A stretch of 64,000 nucleotides of DNA from an uncultured Opitutales bacterium (GTDB taxonomy: Bacteria; Verrucomicrobiota; Verrucomicrobiia; Opitutales; UBA953), in the NCBI GenBank assembly GCA_934675585.1, contig CAKUQY010000009.1:7924-71923 (forward strand), read 5' to 3'. A program made the position numbers and the translations under genes. The number at the start of each line of letters is the position of its first letter. Within the stretch, counting starts at the first letter, position 1. A model generated the notes under the pieces. It worked only from the letters and a program-made list of their open reading frames with translations. It had not been told where the DNA came from and searched no databases. Below are positions 55,050 to 63,957 of this stretch, piece after piece.

Positions 55050-57734
55050 ATGAACAGATTTTTTATTACCCTCGCGTTAACATTGGCTCCGTTTGCGGCG
55101 TTTGCCGAAGACGTATCAAAATCTGCGGATTCGTCGCCAGTCGCCGTTCCCGCCGACAAAGCCGTTCCCGCCAAAAATACGGCTGAAAAAAAACAGACAA
55201 AAATTGTTTTGGCGGCGGAATCCTGCGAAGCTTCGAAGCCACTCTCGTTGTTTCGCGCGGCGTTTGTTGACGAGGGAAATCTGGACGGCAAAAAATACAG
55301 CGACGACGAGATTTTGAACGAGGAAATTATCGACAAAGAATTTTCGGCGGGAACGTCTTCTGCGACGGCCGTCGGCGAATGGATCGTTCCCGTGAAAGAC
55401 GTTCCCGCCGCGCAGAGAAATTATTTTCGCGTTTACCGTTTCCGCGTGGCGTCGGACATTTTTGCGAAGGCGAAAATCCGCGTGAAATCTCCGCAGAAAG
55501 CTCAGATTTTTATTGAGGATAAATTTATCGCGAACAAACTGACCGCGGAAGATTCGTTTGAAAAATCGGGCGAATTGCTCGCGGATCTCACGCTTGAAAC
55601 GCGTAGCTACGATATTTACGTGAAAACGCTGGCGGGAGAAAACGCGAAGATTCCAGAGGGAATTTGCGTTGAAGTCGAAACTGAAAAAGGCATTGAAAAA
55701 ACGGGATTGCGCTTTTTGAAAAACGGCGAAAAGCGTTCCCTGAACCTGGCGGATTTTAACGAAGGGCGGCGCATTGCCGATAGCGCGCTTTCCCCGAACG
55801 GAAAATATTTGATGGCGAAATATTCATCGATGCAGCCCGACGGCTCGCGCTTGTGGGATTTTGAGGTGCGCGATTTGAAAACGGGAAAAATCGTTTACGC
55901 GGCGGCGGGAACGCCCGCGGCTTGGATGCCCAATGGCGCGCGCTTGTATTGGTCGGCGGTTTCCGGCGAGCGCAAATCGTATTACGAATACAATCTTGAA
56001 ACGCAGACGCGTCGAGTTTTGGCGGAAAATTTGCCGAACGCAAATTGCGAATACGTCTGGCTGCCCGATGAATCTGGATTCATCGTGAAACGCAAGGAAG
56101 TTTACGCGAATCCAACGGATCAGTGGGGGCGCGTTGAAAATATTGCGGACCGTCGTCCTGGCTACCGCGACCGAACTTATTTGTATCTTTACAAATTTGA
56201 CGGGAACGTGATGACGCGCATAACTGCAGGACACCACAATTGCCAACTGCAAAGCGTGTCGCTCGACGGAAAGCGCATTTTGGTCGCGACTCAGGATGTT
56301 GATTATTCCCGCCCGCAGTATCAAAAAGGAAATCTTTACGAAATAAATCTTGAAACTGCCGAAACGGTAAAAATTATCGACGGCGAATCTTACGAATTTT
56401 TCTGCGATTATTCGCCCGACGGCAAAAAAATTCTTATTCTCGCGGGAGCGAATTTCAAAAACAATTTGGGTTCGGCGTTGCCAGAGGGAATGCTTCCCAA
56501 TTCGTTTGACCAACAACTTTACGTTATGGACGCCGCGACGCGCGAAATCGAAGCGGTCTCAAAGTCATTCGATCCTTCGATCACTTCCGCGCAATGGGGC
56601 GGAGACGGACGCATTTATTTGCTCGCGGAAGCGGGCGACCGCAAGCACGCGTTCGTTTATGATTTGACGCAAAAGAAATTCGAACCGATTAAAGTGTTGA
56701 ACGGCGAATTTGACAATATTTACAAAATTTCGCTCGTTGAGCGTCCGCGGGATTTCGTTCCTGTAATCGTCGCTCACGGCTCGAACATTGACGACACGGG
56801 TAAGGGAATCGTTCTCGATCTTGCTGGCGGGAACGCGACGGTTTTTTATCGGCAGGAACGCCCGTTCTCGTCGTTTATCGAAATGGGAACGACGCACGAC
56901 TGGAATTTCGTCTCCAAAGTTTCGGGTTCTGAGGGCGACACGATTTCGGGCTATTATTATTTGCCGCCAAAATTTGACGCGAACAAAAAATATCCGATGA
57001 TCGTTTATTATTACGGCGGCACTTCGCCGACGGTGCGTAGTTTCAACGCGCATTATCCGTTCTTCCTTTGGGCGTCGCACGGCTATGTCGTTTACGTGGT
57101 TAATCCCAGTGGCGCGACGGGTTTCGGTCAGGAGTTTGCGGCGCGCCACGTGAACGCGTGGGGCAAGGTTACTGCCGACGAAATCATTCAGGGAACGAAA
57201 CAATTTTGCGACGAGCATCCGTTTGTCGATCGCAAAAAAATCGGTTGCATCGGCGCTTCTTACGGCGGTTTTATGACAATGTATTTGCAAACGCGCAGCG
57301 ACATTTTCGCCGCCGCGGTTTCTCACGCGGGAATTAGCAACATTTCGAGCTATTGGGGCGGCGGCTATTGGGGTGTTGATTATAACGCGACCGCCGCTGC
57401 GGGATCGCAACCTTGGAGCCATCGGGGCGTTTTTGTCGAGCAGTCGCCGTTGTTCTGGGCAGACAAAATCAACACACCGATTCTTTTTTGCCACGGGCAG
57501 AAAGACACCAACGTTCCGCCGCTTGAATCGCATCAAATGTTTGCGGCTTTGCGCTTGCTTGGCAAAACGACAGAATTGATTACGTTCAAAGATGAAGACC
57601 ACGGCATCATGGATTATAAGCGCCGTTTGCAGTGGGGCAAGTCGCACATGGCGTGGTTTGACCGCTTTTTGAAAAATGATGAAGATTGGTGGTTTGAACT
57701 TTGGCCGAGCGATAAAAAATTATTGAATAATTAA
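55050..57734 (+). CDS. Secreted S9 family prolyl oligopeptidase
   Basis: 894 residues. Signal peptide MNRFFITLALTLAPFAAFA, then a low-complexity Val-Pro-Ala stretch from 9-mer copies, a beta-propeller region from about 230 to 640 (SPNGKYLMAKYSS, SPDGKKILIL), and the alpha/beta-hydrolase domain: nucleophile GASYGG at about 735, Asp in HGQKDTNVP and His in DEDHGIMDYKR. It cleaves short peptides, often after proline, probably in the periplasm. The start was set at 55050 since the upstream frame lies antisense to the GH2 fragment. The next gene is 4 bp away. Confidence 0.92.
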   Translation: MNRFFITLALTLAPFAAFAEDVSKSADSSPVAVPADKAVPAKNTAEKKQTKIVLAAESCEASKPLSLFRAAFVDEGNLDGKKYSDDEILNEEIIDKEFSAGTSSATAVGEWIVPVKDVPAAQRNYFRVYRFRVASDIFAKAKIRVKSPQKAQIFIEDKFIANKLTAEDSFEKSGELLADLTLETRSYDIYVKTLAGENAKIPEGICVEVETEKGIEKTGLRFLKNGEKRSLNLADFNEGRRIADSALSPNGKYLMAKYSSMQPDGSRLWDFEVRDLKTGKIVYAAAGTPAAWMPNGARLYWSAVSGERKSYYEYNLETQTRRVLAENLPNANCEYVWLPDESGFIVKRKEVYANPTDQWGRVENIADRRPGYRDRTYLYLYKFDGNVMTRITAGHHNCQLQSVSLDGKRILVATQDVDYSRPQYQKGNLYEINLETAETVKIIDGESYEFFCDYSPDGKKILILAGANFKNNLGSALPEGMLPNSFDQQLYVMDAATREIEAVSKSFDPSITSAQWGGDGRIYLLAEAGDRKHAFVYDLTQKKFEPIKVLNGEFDNIYKISLVERPRDFVPVIVAHGSNIDDTGKGIVLDLAGGNATVFYRQERPFSSFIEMGTTHDWNFVSKVSGSEGDTISGYYYLPPKFDANKKYPMIVYYYGGTSPTVRSFNAHYPFFLWASHGYVVYVVNPSGATGFGQEFAARHVNAWGKVTADEIIQGTKQFCDEHPFVDRKKIGCIGASYGGFMTMYLQTRSDIFAAAVSHAGISNISSYWGGGYWGVDYNATAAAGSQPWSHRGVFVEQSPLFWADKINTPILFCHGQKDTNVPPLESHQMFAALRLLGKTTELITFKDEDHGIMDYKRRLQWGKSHMAWFDRFLKNDEDWWFELWPSDKKLLNN

Positions 57735-57738
57735 TTTT

Positions 57739-58131
57739 ATGGTTCGCGAAGAAATTGAAACGCGCGTGCTCGATTTGGTACGCTTGAAAGCGAAGGGCGG
57801 GAACGCCAAACGCAAATATTTCATCGGCCAAACTTACACATTTGTGATGGACGCGCTCGAACGCGCTTCGCAAATTGCGCGCGAGAAAAATCCTGCTCAC
57901 GGCAAATCGCTTTCGGGGCAGGAACTCGCGGCGGGCGTTTGCGATTTCGCGAAAGAAATTTACGGGCCGATGGCATGGACGGTTTTTAAAGATTGGGGAT
58001 TTCTCACCACGCGCGACATCGGCGAAGCGGTTTACGGGCTGATTGATATTGGCATTTTCTTTGATGATCCCAACGATAAAATCGAAGATTTCGACGATGT
58101 TTTTGACGTTCCCGCGCGCTTAAATAGTTAG
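57739..58131 (+). CDS. Minf_1886-type conserved protein (Planctomycete/Verrucomicrobia family)
   Basis: 130 residues. FIGQTYTFVMDALERASQIAR, HVTG-like GQELAAGVCDFAKEIYGPMAWTVFKDWG in pieces, TTRDIGEAVYGLID and the acidic ending (DPNDKIEDFDDVFD) match the Minf_1886 protein family as I recall it, restricted to the Planctomycete-Verrucomicrobia group. Function unknown. Lies between the S9 peptidase and xseA, 9 bp from xseA. Confidence 0.82.
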   Translation: MVREEIETRVLDLVRLKAKGGNAKRKYFIGQTYTFVMDALERASQIAREKNPAHGKSLSGQELAAGVCDFAKEIYGPMAWTVFKDWGFLTTRDIGEAVYGLIDIGIFFDDPNDKIEDFDDVFDVPARLNS

Positions 58132-58139
58132 TTCCCACA

Positions 58140-59420
58140 ATGATTGATTTGTTCGATTTGCAAAATAATCCGCGTCCGCTCAGCGTTAGCGAAGTCAACG
58201 CGCGCATGAAAGCGTTTGCAAATAGCATGGGTGAAATTGAAGTGAGCGGTGAAATTTCTGGCTGTCGCGGCGCGGGAACGAGCGGACACCTTTATTTTTC
58301 GCTCAAAGACGCCGCGGGAACGCCCTCGTTGCTTTCGGTCGCGATTTGGCGCAGCAACGCGATGCGCCTGCGCGTTTTGCCGCGCGATGGGATGAAAGTG
58401 GTGCTCACGGGACGTTTAGACGTTTACGAACCGCGCGGCACTTATCAATTGATTGCAACAAAATTGCGCGAAGAGGGCAAAGGCGATTTGATGGCGCAAT
58501 TTGAAGCGCTCAAAGCCAAACTTACGGCGGAGGGACTTTTTGACGCGGCGACCAAGCGCGCCATTCCCGCGTTCGTAAAAAAAGTTGCGTTCGTTACCGC
58601 GCCGTCGGGAGCGGTTATTCACGATTTTTGTCAAATTTTGCGCAATCATCATTTTGCGGGAACGGTGATTCTTGTTCCCGCCAAAGTGCAAGGTGCGGGC
58701 GCGGCAGAAGAAATTGTGCGTGGTATTCAATTGGCAAATAAAATTCGCGATTTGGATTTACTCGTTGTCGGTCGCGGTGGCGGTTCGCTCGAAGATTTGT
58801 GGTGTTTTAATGAAGAAATCCTCGCGCGCGCGGTCAAGGCGAGTCGCGTTCCCGTGATTTCGGCGGTCGGGCACGAAACCGATTTTACGCTTTGCGATTT
58901 TGCAGCGGACAAGCGCGCGGAAACGCCTTCCGCCGCCGCACAAATTATCGCGCAAGCGCAAAATGATTTGCGGGAACGCCTCGAAGACGCCGCGGGAACG
59001 CTCGAGCAAGCGACCGAAAATTATTTGAATTTGCGGGAACAAGATTTGGAAATGCTCGCTTTGCGACTTGAAAAACACGCACCGCACAATTATTTGCGCA
59101 ACGCGGCGTTAAAAATGGAAACCTTGAAATCGCGCTTAAATGCGTCGCGGGAACGCGTTTTCGCGCGCGCTCAACAACAATTCGCAAATTTACAAGCGCG
59201 ATTCGATGCGCAAAATCCACAAAATATTTGCAAACATCACGCAACATTGTTGAAACAACTCGAAGCGCGTTTGCGCGCGAGCGGTTTGGAATCGACGCTC
59301 AACCGCGGATTTGCCGCCGTTTTTGAAGCCGAAAAAAACATTCCAATTACCTCGGCGGGAACGGCAAAAATGCAAAAAACATTGCGCATTCGTTTTAAAG
59401 ACGGCGAAATCGAAAAATAA
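58140..59420 (+). CDS. xseA: Exodeoxyribonuclease VII large subunit
   Basis: 426 residues. N-terminal OB fold (LSVSEVNARMKAFANS, GEISGCRGAGTSGHLYFSLKD in pieces), catalytic domain KRAIPAFVKKVAFVTAPSGAVIHDF, then VVGRGGGSLEDLWCFNEE and SAVGHETDFTLCDFAADKRAETPSAAA in pieces, and a long coiled coil to about residue 380. It forms the single-strand exonuclease with XseB (45753). The coiled coil contains Arg-Glu-Arg and Ala-Gly-Thr triplets from several 9-mer copies. Confidence 0.94.
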   Translation: MIDLFDLQNNPRPLSVSEVNARMKAFANSMGEIEVSGEISGCRGAGTSGHLYFSLKDAAGTPSLLSVAIWRSNAMRLRVLPRDGMKVVLTGRLDVYEPRGTYQLIATKLREEGKGDLMAQFEALKAKLTAEGLFDAATKRAIPAFVKKVAFVTAPSGAVIHDFCQILRNHHFAGTVILVPAKVQGAGAAEEIVRGIQLANKIRDLDLLVVGRGGGSLEDLWCFNEEILARAVKASRVPVISAVGHETDFTLCDFAADKRAETPSAAAQIIAQAQNDLRERLEDAAGTLEQATENYLNLREQDLEMLALRLEKHAPHNYLRNAALKMETLKSRLNASRERVFARAQQQFANLQARFDAQNPQNICKHHATLLKQLEARLRASGLESTLNRGFAAVFEAEKNIPITSAGTAKMQKTLRIRFKDGEIEK

Positions 59421-59436
59421 CAAAAATCGCGACAAC

Positions 59437-59520
59437 GCGGGAATTTTCATCTAAGGCAACTACGGGAAAATTAAAGGGAAACTAAGAATTTTTGTTTGTT
59501 GCTCGGGAACGGCGGGAACG
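59437..59520 (-). repeat. Reverse copy of the TTAGTTTCC...TAGATGAAAA intergenic repeat
   Basis: The reverse complement reads AACAAACAAAAATTCTTAG, TTTCCCTTTAATTTTCCCG, TAGTTGCCTTAGATGAAAAT. It closely matches 63675-63745. Flanked by 9-mer copies on both sides. The remaining spacer to 59712 holds further 9-mer copies and no gene. Confidence 0.8.
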
Positions 59521-59712
59521 GGATAATTTCAAAAGCGCTTTTCGCGAAAAGCGTGTTCCCGCAAAAATAAAATCAGTCGCAAAATTTCAACTTTCTCCCC
59601 GTTCCCGCGAACGTTAATGAGCGAGTGTAAGCTACTCGCAATCGGTGTTAAAAACGTTCCCGCGAGCAAGCCCACGGGAACGACAAAACAATATGAAAAA
59701 ATTCTTTTCAAA

Positions 59713-60447
59713 TTAGCGACGGCGACGACGCGCGCCAACCAACGCCAACGCACCCAAGCCCGCCAACAAACCAAACGCCGATGGCTCAGGAACTGCCGAA
59801 GTCGTCGAAGCATAAGCCAACGTAATTTTAGAAAATTGCTCTGCTCCATTGTTGGTCCAAAGACGAGATGTATTACTTCCTCCCTCTTTTAAAAATGTCA
59901 AATCTCCCTGGTCTTTCCCAACTTCAAACTCTACGTTTTGCGAAGTAGTAGTTTCAGAATTATCATATATTGAAAGAACAAACTTTCCTGCTTTTGATTT
60001 GCTTGTAGCCGTAGCATCGTCATACTTCAAAAATGTCAACATCACGCTTTGACCAGTTGTAAAGGTTATAGATTGGCCTAAACTCGATCCTCCCTTGCCG
60101 TTAAGAAGTTCAATTTTTTTTGAAGCTGAATCAGAACAATCCAAGGTAAGTACAAGGCCAGTCGCTCCACCACGTGTAGCACTTGTTGAAAAAACATCCT
60201 TTTTGCCAGAATCACTAGTTCTTTTCAACGTAAACAAAAGCGACCAGCTTTCTGTCAAATTGCTTTGTTCTCCGTTCCAATTAAATCCCGAGTTGCCTGT
60301 TTTCAATTTGCCGCCCGCTGGAGTCGTGAGAGTCAATTGATTCCAGGTAAGACCACCGAAGTTATCACCTGGTTTTAAGGCTGTCTCTGCGTTAGCAGCA
60401 ATTGCACCTGCAGCGATGAGCGCTGTAATTGTAATGAGATTTTTCAT
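59713..60447 (-). CDS. PEP-CTERM sorting domain secreted protein
   Basis: 244 residues. Signal peptide MKNLITITALIAAGAIAANAE, then a Ser/Thr/Gly-rich beta-type domain (TWNQLTLTTPAGGKLKTG in part), and a C-terminal sorting signal: VPEPSAFG at about 219-226, a hydrophobic helix LLAGLGALALVG and a run of Arg. Exosortase would cut near PEP. Such proteins end up in the envelope or extracellular matrix. The gene has no exact 9-mer copy, unlike its neighbours. Confidence 0.92.
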   Translation of the reverse strand: MKNLITITALIAAGAIAANAETALKPGDNFGGLTWNQLTLTTPAGGKLKTGNSGFNWNGEQSNLTESWSLLFTLKRTSDSGKKDVFSTSATRGGATGLVLTLDCSDSASKKIELLNGKGGSSLGQSITFTTGQSVMLTFLKYDDATATSKSKAGKFVLSIYDNSETTTSQNVEFEVGKDQGDLTFLKEGGSNTSRLWTNNGAEQFSKITLAYASTTSAVPEPSAFGLLAGLGALALVGARRRRR

Positions 60448-60484
60448 ATATTTTATAATTTTTTTGTTTAAGATTTAAGATTTC

Positions 60485-60505
60485 GTTTGAAGACCATCTT
60501 CAAAC
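60485..60505. promoter_or_regulatory. 9-bp perfect inverted repeat upstream of the PEP-CTERM gene
   Basis: GTTTGAAGA-CCA-TCTTCAAAC lies 37 bases upstream of the PEP-CTERM start, in the promoter zone, and has no T run. It looks like a dimeric regulator site. The rest of 60448-60673 is AT-rich, with one 9-mer-type pair near 60650. Confidence 0.45.
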
Positions 60506-60673
60506 TTGAAACATTCTAAATTCAAAAAAAAAAACGCAAGCATAAAATTTTAAAACCCAGTTTTCTCGATTTTAATAAAAGCAAAGACTCTCTTCGTTTT
60601 CTTTAGCAAGCGAACGCGAGTAGGTGCTTTTGATTTCTTTTTTTGGCGTTCCCGTTCCCGCGAAAAAATAGCG

Positions 60674-60702
60674 TTGAGGGCTGGAAGATTAAAAATTATA
60701 AT
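60674..60702 (+). promoter_or_regulatory. Promoter of the 3'-5' exonuclease gene
   Basis: TTGAGG (60674-60679), 17-bp spacer, TATAAT (60697-60702), ATG 11 nt later at 60714. Confidence 0.6.
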
Positions 60703-60713
60703 TAAAATTTATT

Positions 60714-61541
60714 ATGGATAATGTGGCGATTGAAGCTTTAAGAAAGCAAAATGAAAAATTAGGCGCAACGGTTGAAAATGGCTGTTTTCATGTTGATAAA
60801 AACGCTATCGCGAATTTGCCGTTGGCGCAATACAAAGGCCGCATCGTTTTGGTAACCGATTTAGCGGCGGCAAAAAAAGCGGTTAAAGAATTGTCGCGCG
60901 AAAAGATTTTGGGTTTTGACACCGAGACGCGTCCTATTTTTTCGGCGGGAACGCCTTATTTAGTTTCGTTGGTGCAGCTTTGCAGTTCCCGCGCGGTTTA
61001 TTTATTTCGTTTGGATTATTGTGGCGGGGTGGCTCCGCTGATTCCGCTTTTTGAAAATAAAAACATTATCAAAACGGGTGTGGCGGTGCGTGATGATGTG
61101 CGTCATTTGAAACATCGTGCGCCGTTTGATGATGCGGGCTTTGTTGATTCGACGATTTATTCGCGCCAAATTAAAATTGAAAATACGGGTTTGCGCGCGT
61201 TGTTTGCTTACTTTTTTGGCAAGCGCATTTCTAAAAACGCGCAAGTTTCTAACTGGGCGGCGGTAAAATTAAATGATCAGCAAATTGTTTATGCGGCGAC
61301 TGATGCTTGGACTTCGCGGGAACTCTTTTTGAAATTGCAAGCGCTCGGGGTTGTTCCCGCAAGTGTTACGCAAGGTTCGCTTTTTGACGTTCCCGCCAAT
61401 GAAATGCGCGATGCCGAAGAAGCCGCCGCAGCAGAGGGCGTTCCCGCAAAACGTCGCCGCCGTCGCGGTCCGCGTCGTCGTTATTTAAAAGCGATGAAAG
61501 CTGAAGCTGCCGCCAACGAAGAAAACGTTCAACAAGCATAA
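60714..61541 (+). CDS. RNase D-like 3'-5' exonuclease (DEDD family)
   Basis: 275 residues. DEDD motif I is GFDTETRP (Asp69, Glu71), motif II KTGVAVRDDVRHLKH with a conserved Asp, and motif III YAATDAWTSRELF with Tyr and Asp. It lacks the HRDC domains of RNase D, so it is the short Rnd-like type. The tail is very basic (KRRRRRGPRRRYLKAMK), which may bind RNA, and begins with a 9-mer-encoded Val-Pro-Ala. The POT gene starts 2 bp after its stop. Confidence 0.88.
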   Translation: MDNVAIEALRKQNEKLGATVENGCFHVDKNAIANLPLAQYKGRIVLVTDLAAAKKAVKELSREKILGFDTETRPIFSAGTPYLVSLVQLCSSRAVYLFRLDYCGGVAPLIPLFENKNIIKTGVAVRDDVRHLKHRAPFDDAGFVDSTIYSRQIKIENTGLRALFAYFFGKRISKNAQVSNWAAVKLNDQQIVYAATDAWTSRELFLKLQALGVVPASVTQGSLFDVPANEMRDAEEAAAAEGVPAKRRRRRGPRRRYLKAMKAEAAANEENVQQA

Positions 61542-61543
61542 AA

Positions 61544-63118
61544 ATGAGTTCAAATTCGTTTCCCAAACGCGCATTGTTAATTGTCGGCACAGAGGCGTGC
61601 GAGCGTTTTAGTTTTTACGGGATGCGCTCGATTTTGACGCTTTACATCGTCACGGTGCTTTTTAAAGAAATGAATCGCGATGTTGCCGAAGATATTGCGA
61701 CGCAGATTGGACACTTGTTTAACATGGGCGTTTATTTTATGCCGTTGTTGGGCGCGTGGATTGCTGATAAATTTTGGGGACGTTATTGGACGATTTTGGT
61801 GATGTCGTTATTTTATTGCGCCGGGAACGCGGTTTTGGCGTTGACGGTTGGGCAAGAATGGGGACTCGGCGTAGGTTTGGGCTTGATTGCGTTTGGTTCT
61901 GGCGGTATTAAACCTTGCGTTTCGGCGTTTATGGGCGACCAATTTTCAAAAGACCAAACAGCATTTTTGACGCGCGCGTTTAACATGTTTTATTGGGCGA
62001 TTAATTTTGGCTCGTTTTTTGCATTTATTGCGATCCCGCCGATTAAAGACGCGTTTGGCTACATGTGGGCGTTTGCGTTGCCAGGCATTTTTATGGGGCT
62101 CGCCACGTTGATTTTTTTGACGGGAACGCGTTATTACAATCGCGGTTTGGGCGAATGGATGACGATGTCATTTAAACGCATCGCGGGAAACGTCTTTGCG
62201 TCGGCGGCACTTTATGGTGCGTTGCCGGGAACGTTTTTTGCGGGATTGATGTTGCTTGTCGAGCAAGAAGAAATCGCACAATTTTGTCCGCTCGCGGGAA
62301 CGGCTCCATTGCAATTTTTAGTGCTCGCGGCGGGAACGGCATTTTTGTTTGTTTTTGTGATTTTTGCATTGGCGGCAATTTTTGCGCGTGGACTTTGCGC
62401 GTTTGTTAAAAATAACGTTCCCGCCGAGCAAAAAGACGTTCCCGCGACGCAAGAAACAGCGGCGCCAACGAGTTTGTGTGAACGTTTTTGCGCGATTAAA
62501 GGCATTTTGTTGTTGTTTGCGATTACGCCAGTTTTTTGGGCGCTTTATGATCAACAAAGCACGACTTGGATTTTGCTCGGGAACGAGATGAACGCCAGCG
62601 ATCTTTTTGGGTATCCCATTAACACCGAAACGATTCAGGGCTTGAATCCAGTGGTCGTGATGATGTTGATTCCGATTTTCTCGTTTTTGCTTTATCCATT
62701 TTTAAACAAAACGTGCGTGTTTGCGGCGACGCCGTTGCGACGCATGACGGTTGGAATGTTTTTGACGGCGGCATCGTTTGTGATTTGCGGTTTGTTGCAA
62801 CACACGCTTGACGCGGGAACGCAAATTTCGGTTTGGTGGATGGCGTTGCCGGTGGTGGTTTTGACGACGGGCGAAATTTTGTTTTCGGCGACGGGACTTG
62901 AATTTGCGTATTCGCAAGCGCCATCGTACATGCGTTCGACGATCACATCGCTGTGGCAATTGACGACGACGGTTGGCAATTTTTTTGTCGTGATTTTTAT
63001 CGCATTGGCAAATGATTTGAGCAATGAAATGCGCTTTTATTTCTTTGCGGGAGCGATGGCAATTTTGGCAATTTTGTTTGGCATTGTTTCTATTTTTTAC
63101 AAATACAAAAATGAATAG
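61544..63118 (+). CDS. POT/PTR2-family proton-coupled peptide transporter
   Basis: 524 residues, about fourteen helices. PTR2 signatures: ERFSFYGMRSILTLYIV (ExxERFxYYG type), GGIKPCVSAFMGDQF, and FNMFYWAINFGSFF. A loop at about 295-315 has two Val-Pro-Ala units from 9-mer copies. It imports di- and tripeptides with protons. The S9 peptidase in the neighbourhood would produce such peptides. The stop overlaps the next start by 8 bp. Confidence 0.92.
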   Translation: MSSNSFPKRALLIVGTEACERFSFYGMRSILTLYIVTVLFKEMNRDVAEDIATQIGHLFNMGVYFMPLLGAWIADKFWGRYWTILVMSLFYCAGNAVLALTVGQEWGLGVGLGLIAFGSGGIKPCVSAFMGDQFSKDQTAFLTRAFNMFYWAINFGSFFAFIAIPPIKDAFGYMWAFALPGIFMGLATLIFLTGTRYYNRGLGEWMTMSFKRIAGNVFASAALYGALPGTFFAGLMLLVEQEEIAQFCPLAGTAPLQFLVLAAGTAFLFVFVIFALAAIFARGLCAFVKNNVPAEQKDVPATQETAAPTSLCERFCAIKGILLLFAITPVFWALYDQQSTTWILLGNEMNASDLFGYPINTETIQGLNPVVVMMLIPIFSFLLYPFLNKTCVFAATPLRRMTVGMFLTAASFVICGLLQHTLDAGTQISVWWMALPVVVLTTGEILFSATGLEFAYSQAPSYMRSTITSLWQLTTTVGNFFVVIFIALANDLSNEMRFYFFAGAMAILAILFGIVSIFYKYKNE

Positions 63119-63575
63119 CGAATTGGTTAAAACAATTTTTGCGCGCGCGGGAACGCAAACATTCGCGTGCGCAGAATCGTTTACGGGAGGAAAAATCGCC
63201 GACGCATTTGTTTCGGTTGCTGGCGCAAGCGTATTTTTCAAGGGCGGAATCGTCGCTTATGAAACCGCGCTCAAAACAAAAATTCTTGGCGTTCCCGCAG
63301 AATTGATTGAACAATTTAGCGTTTTTTCTGAACCCGTCGCGCGAGCCATGGCTGAACAAGTCGCAAAACTTTGTGGCACAACTTGCGGGATCGGCACCAC
63401 AGGCGTTGCTGGACCCGACGACCAAGACGGCGTTCCCGCGGGAACGGTTTTTATCGCCGTCAAAACGCCCGCGGGAACGTTCGCACAAAAACTCGAAATC
63501 AAAAATCGTTCCCGCGAAGCCGTGCGCGAAATCGCTACGCGCGCAGCACTCGAATTGTTGCGGGAACATTTGTAA
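63111..63575 (+). CDS. CinA C-terminal domain protein (NMN amidohydrolase-like)
   Basis: 154 residues. The family pattern is clear: FACAESFTGGKIADAFVSVAGASVFFKGGIVAYE in pieces, then GTTGVAGPDDQDGVPAGTVFIAV. The first 260 residues of full CinA are absent, as in PncC. It deamidates nicotinamide mononucleotide in NAD recycling. I start at 63111 (MNSELVKTIF); the longer frame runs back inside the POT gene. Confidence 0.9.
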   Translation: MNSELVKTIFARAGTQTFACAESFTGGKIADAFVSVAGASVFFKGGIVAYETALKTKILGVPAELIEQFSVFSEPVARAMAEQVAKLCGTTCGIGTTGVAGPDDQDGVPAGTVFIAVKTPAGTFAQKLEIKNRSREAVREIATRAALELLREHL

Positions 63576-63683
63576 ATCCGCGTGTTTCTCAAAACCCTTT
63601 TCGCCGCAGACACTTTCGCTTGGTTCGCGTTTACTTCGCGTAAATTCGTGGTTAAAAAAATCCCGTTCCTGCCATTCCCGTGG

Positions 63684-63893
63684 CAACAAACAAAAATTCT
63701 TAGTTTCCTTTAATTTTCCCATAGTTGCCTTAGATGAAAAAATCCGCGCTCCTGCCGTTCCCGCTTTCCCGCGAAGTTTTTTAGTTCACTCCCTTCGGGA
63801 CTGATTTTATTTTTGTTTACCCCCCCCCCATGCTCGCATTCGCTCGCTTTTGTGGGGGTTAGTCATCGCAAGCGATTTTAGTGCCTTCGGCAC
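63684..63893. repeat. Repeat cluster matching the one at 46737-47041
   Basis: In order: TTAGTTTCC...TAGATGAAAA unit (63684-63747), CACTCCCTTCGGGACTG unit (63787-63803), a run of ten C (63820-63829) and a reverse GTGCCGAAGGCAC unit with CGCTCGCTTTTGTGGGGGTTAG (63838-63893). No gene in 63576-63957. Confidence 0.75.
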
Positions 63894-63930
63894 AAACAAC
63901 GTTCCTATTTCATCCTATTGAACCTTATGT

Positions 63931-63957
63931 AATAGTAATTGTTCCTCAATTACTATT
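63931..63957. repeat. Perfect 11-bp inverted repeat touching an ATG
   Basis: AATAGTAATTG-TTCCT-CAATTACTATT ends one base before the ATG at 63958. It could be an operator or an RNA hairpin that hides the start. Confidence 0.6.
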
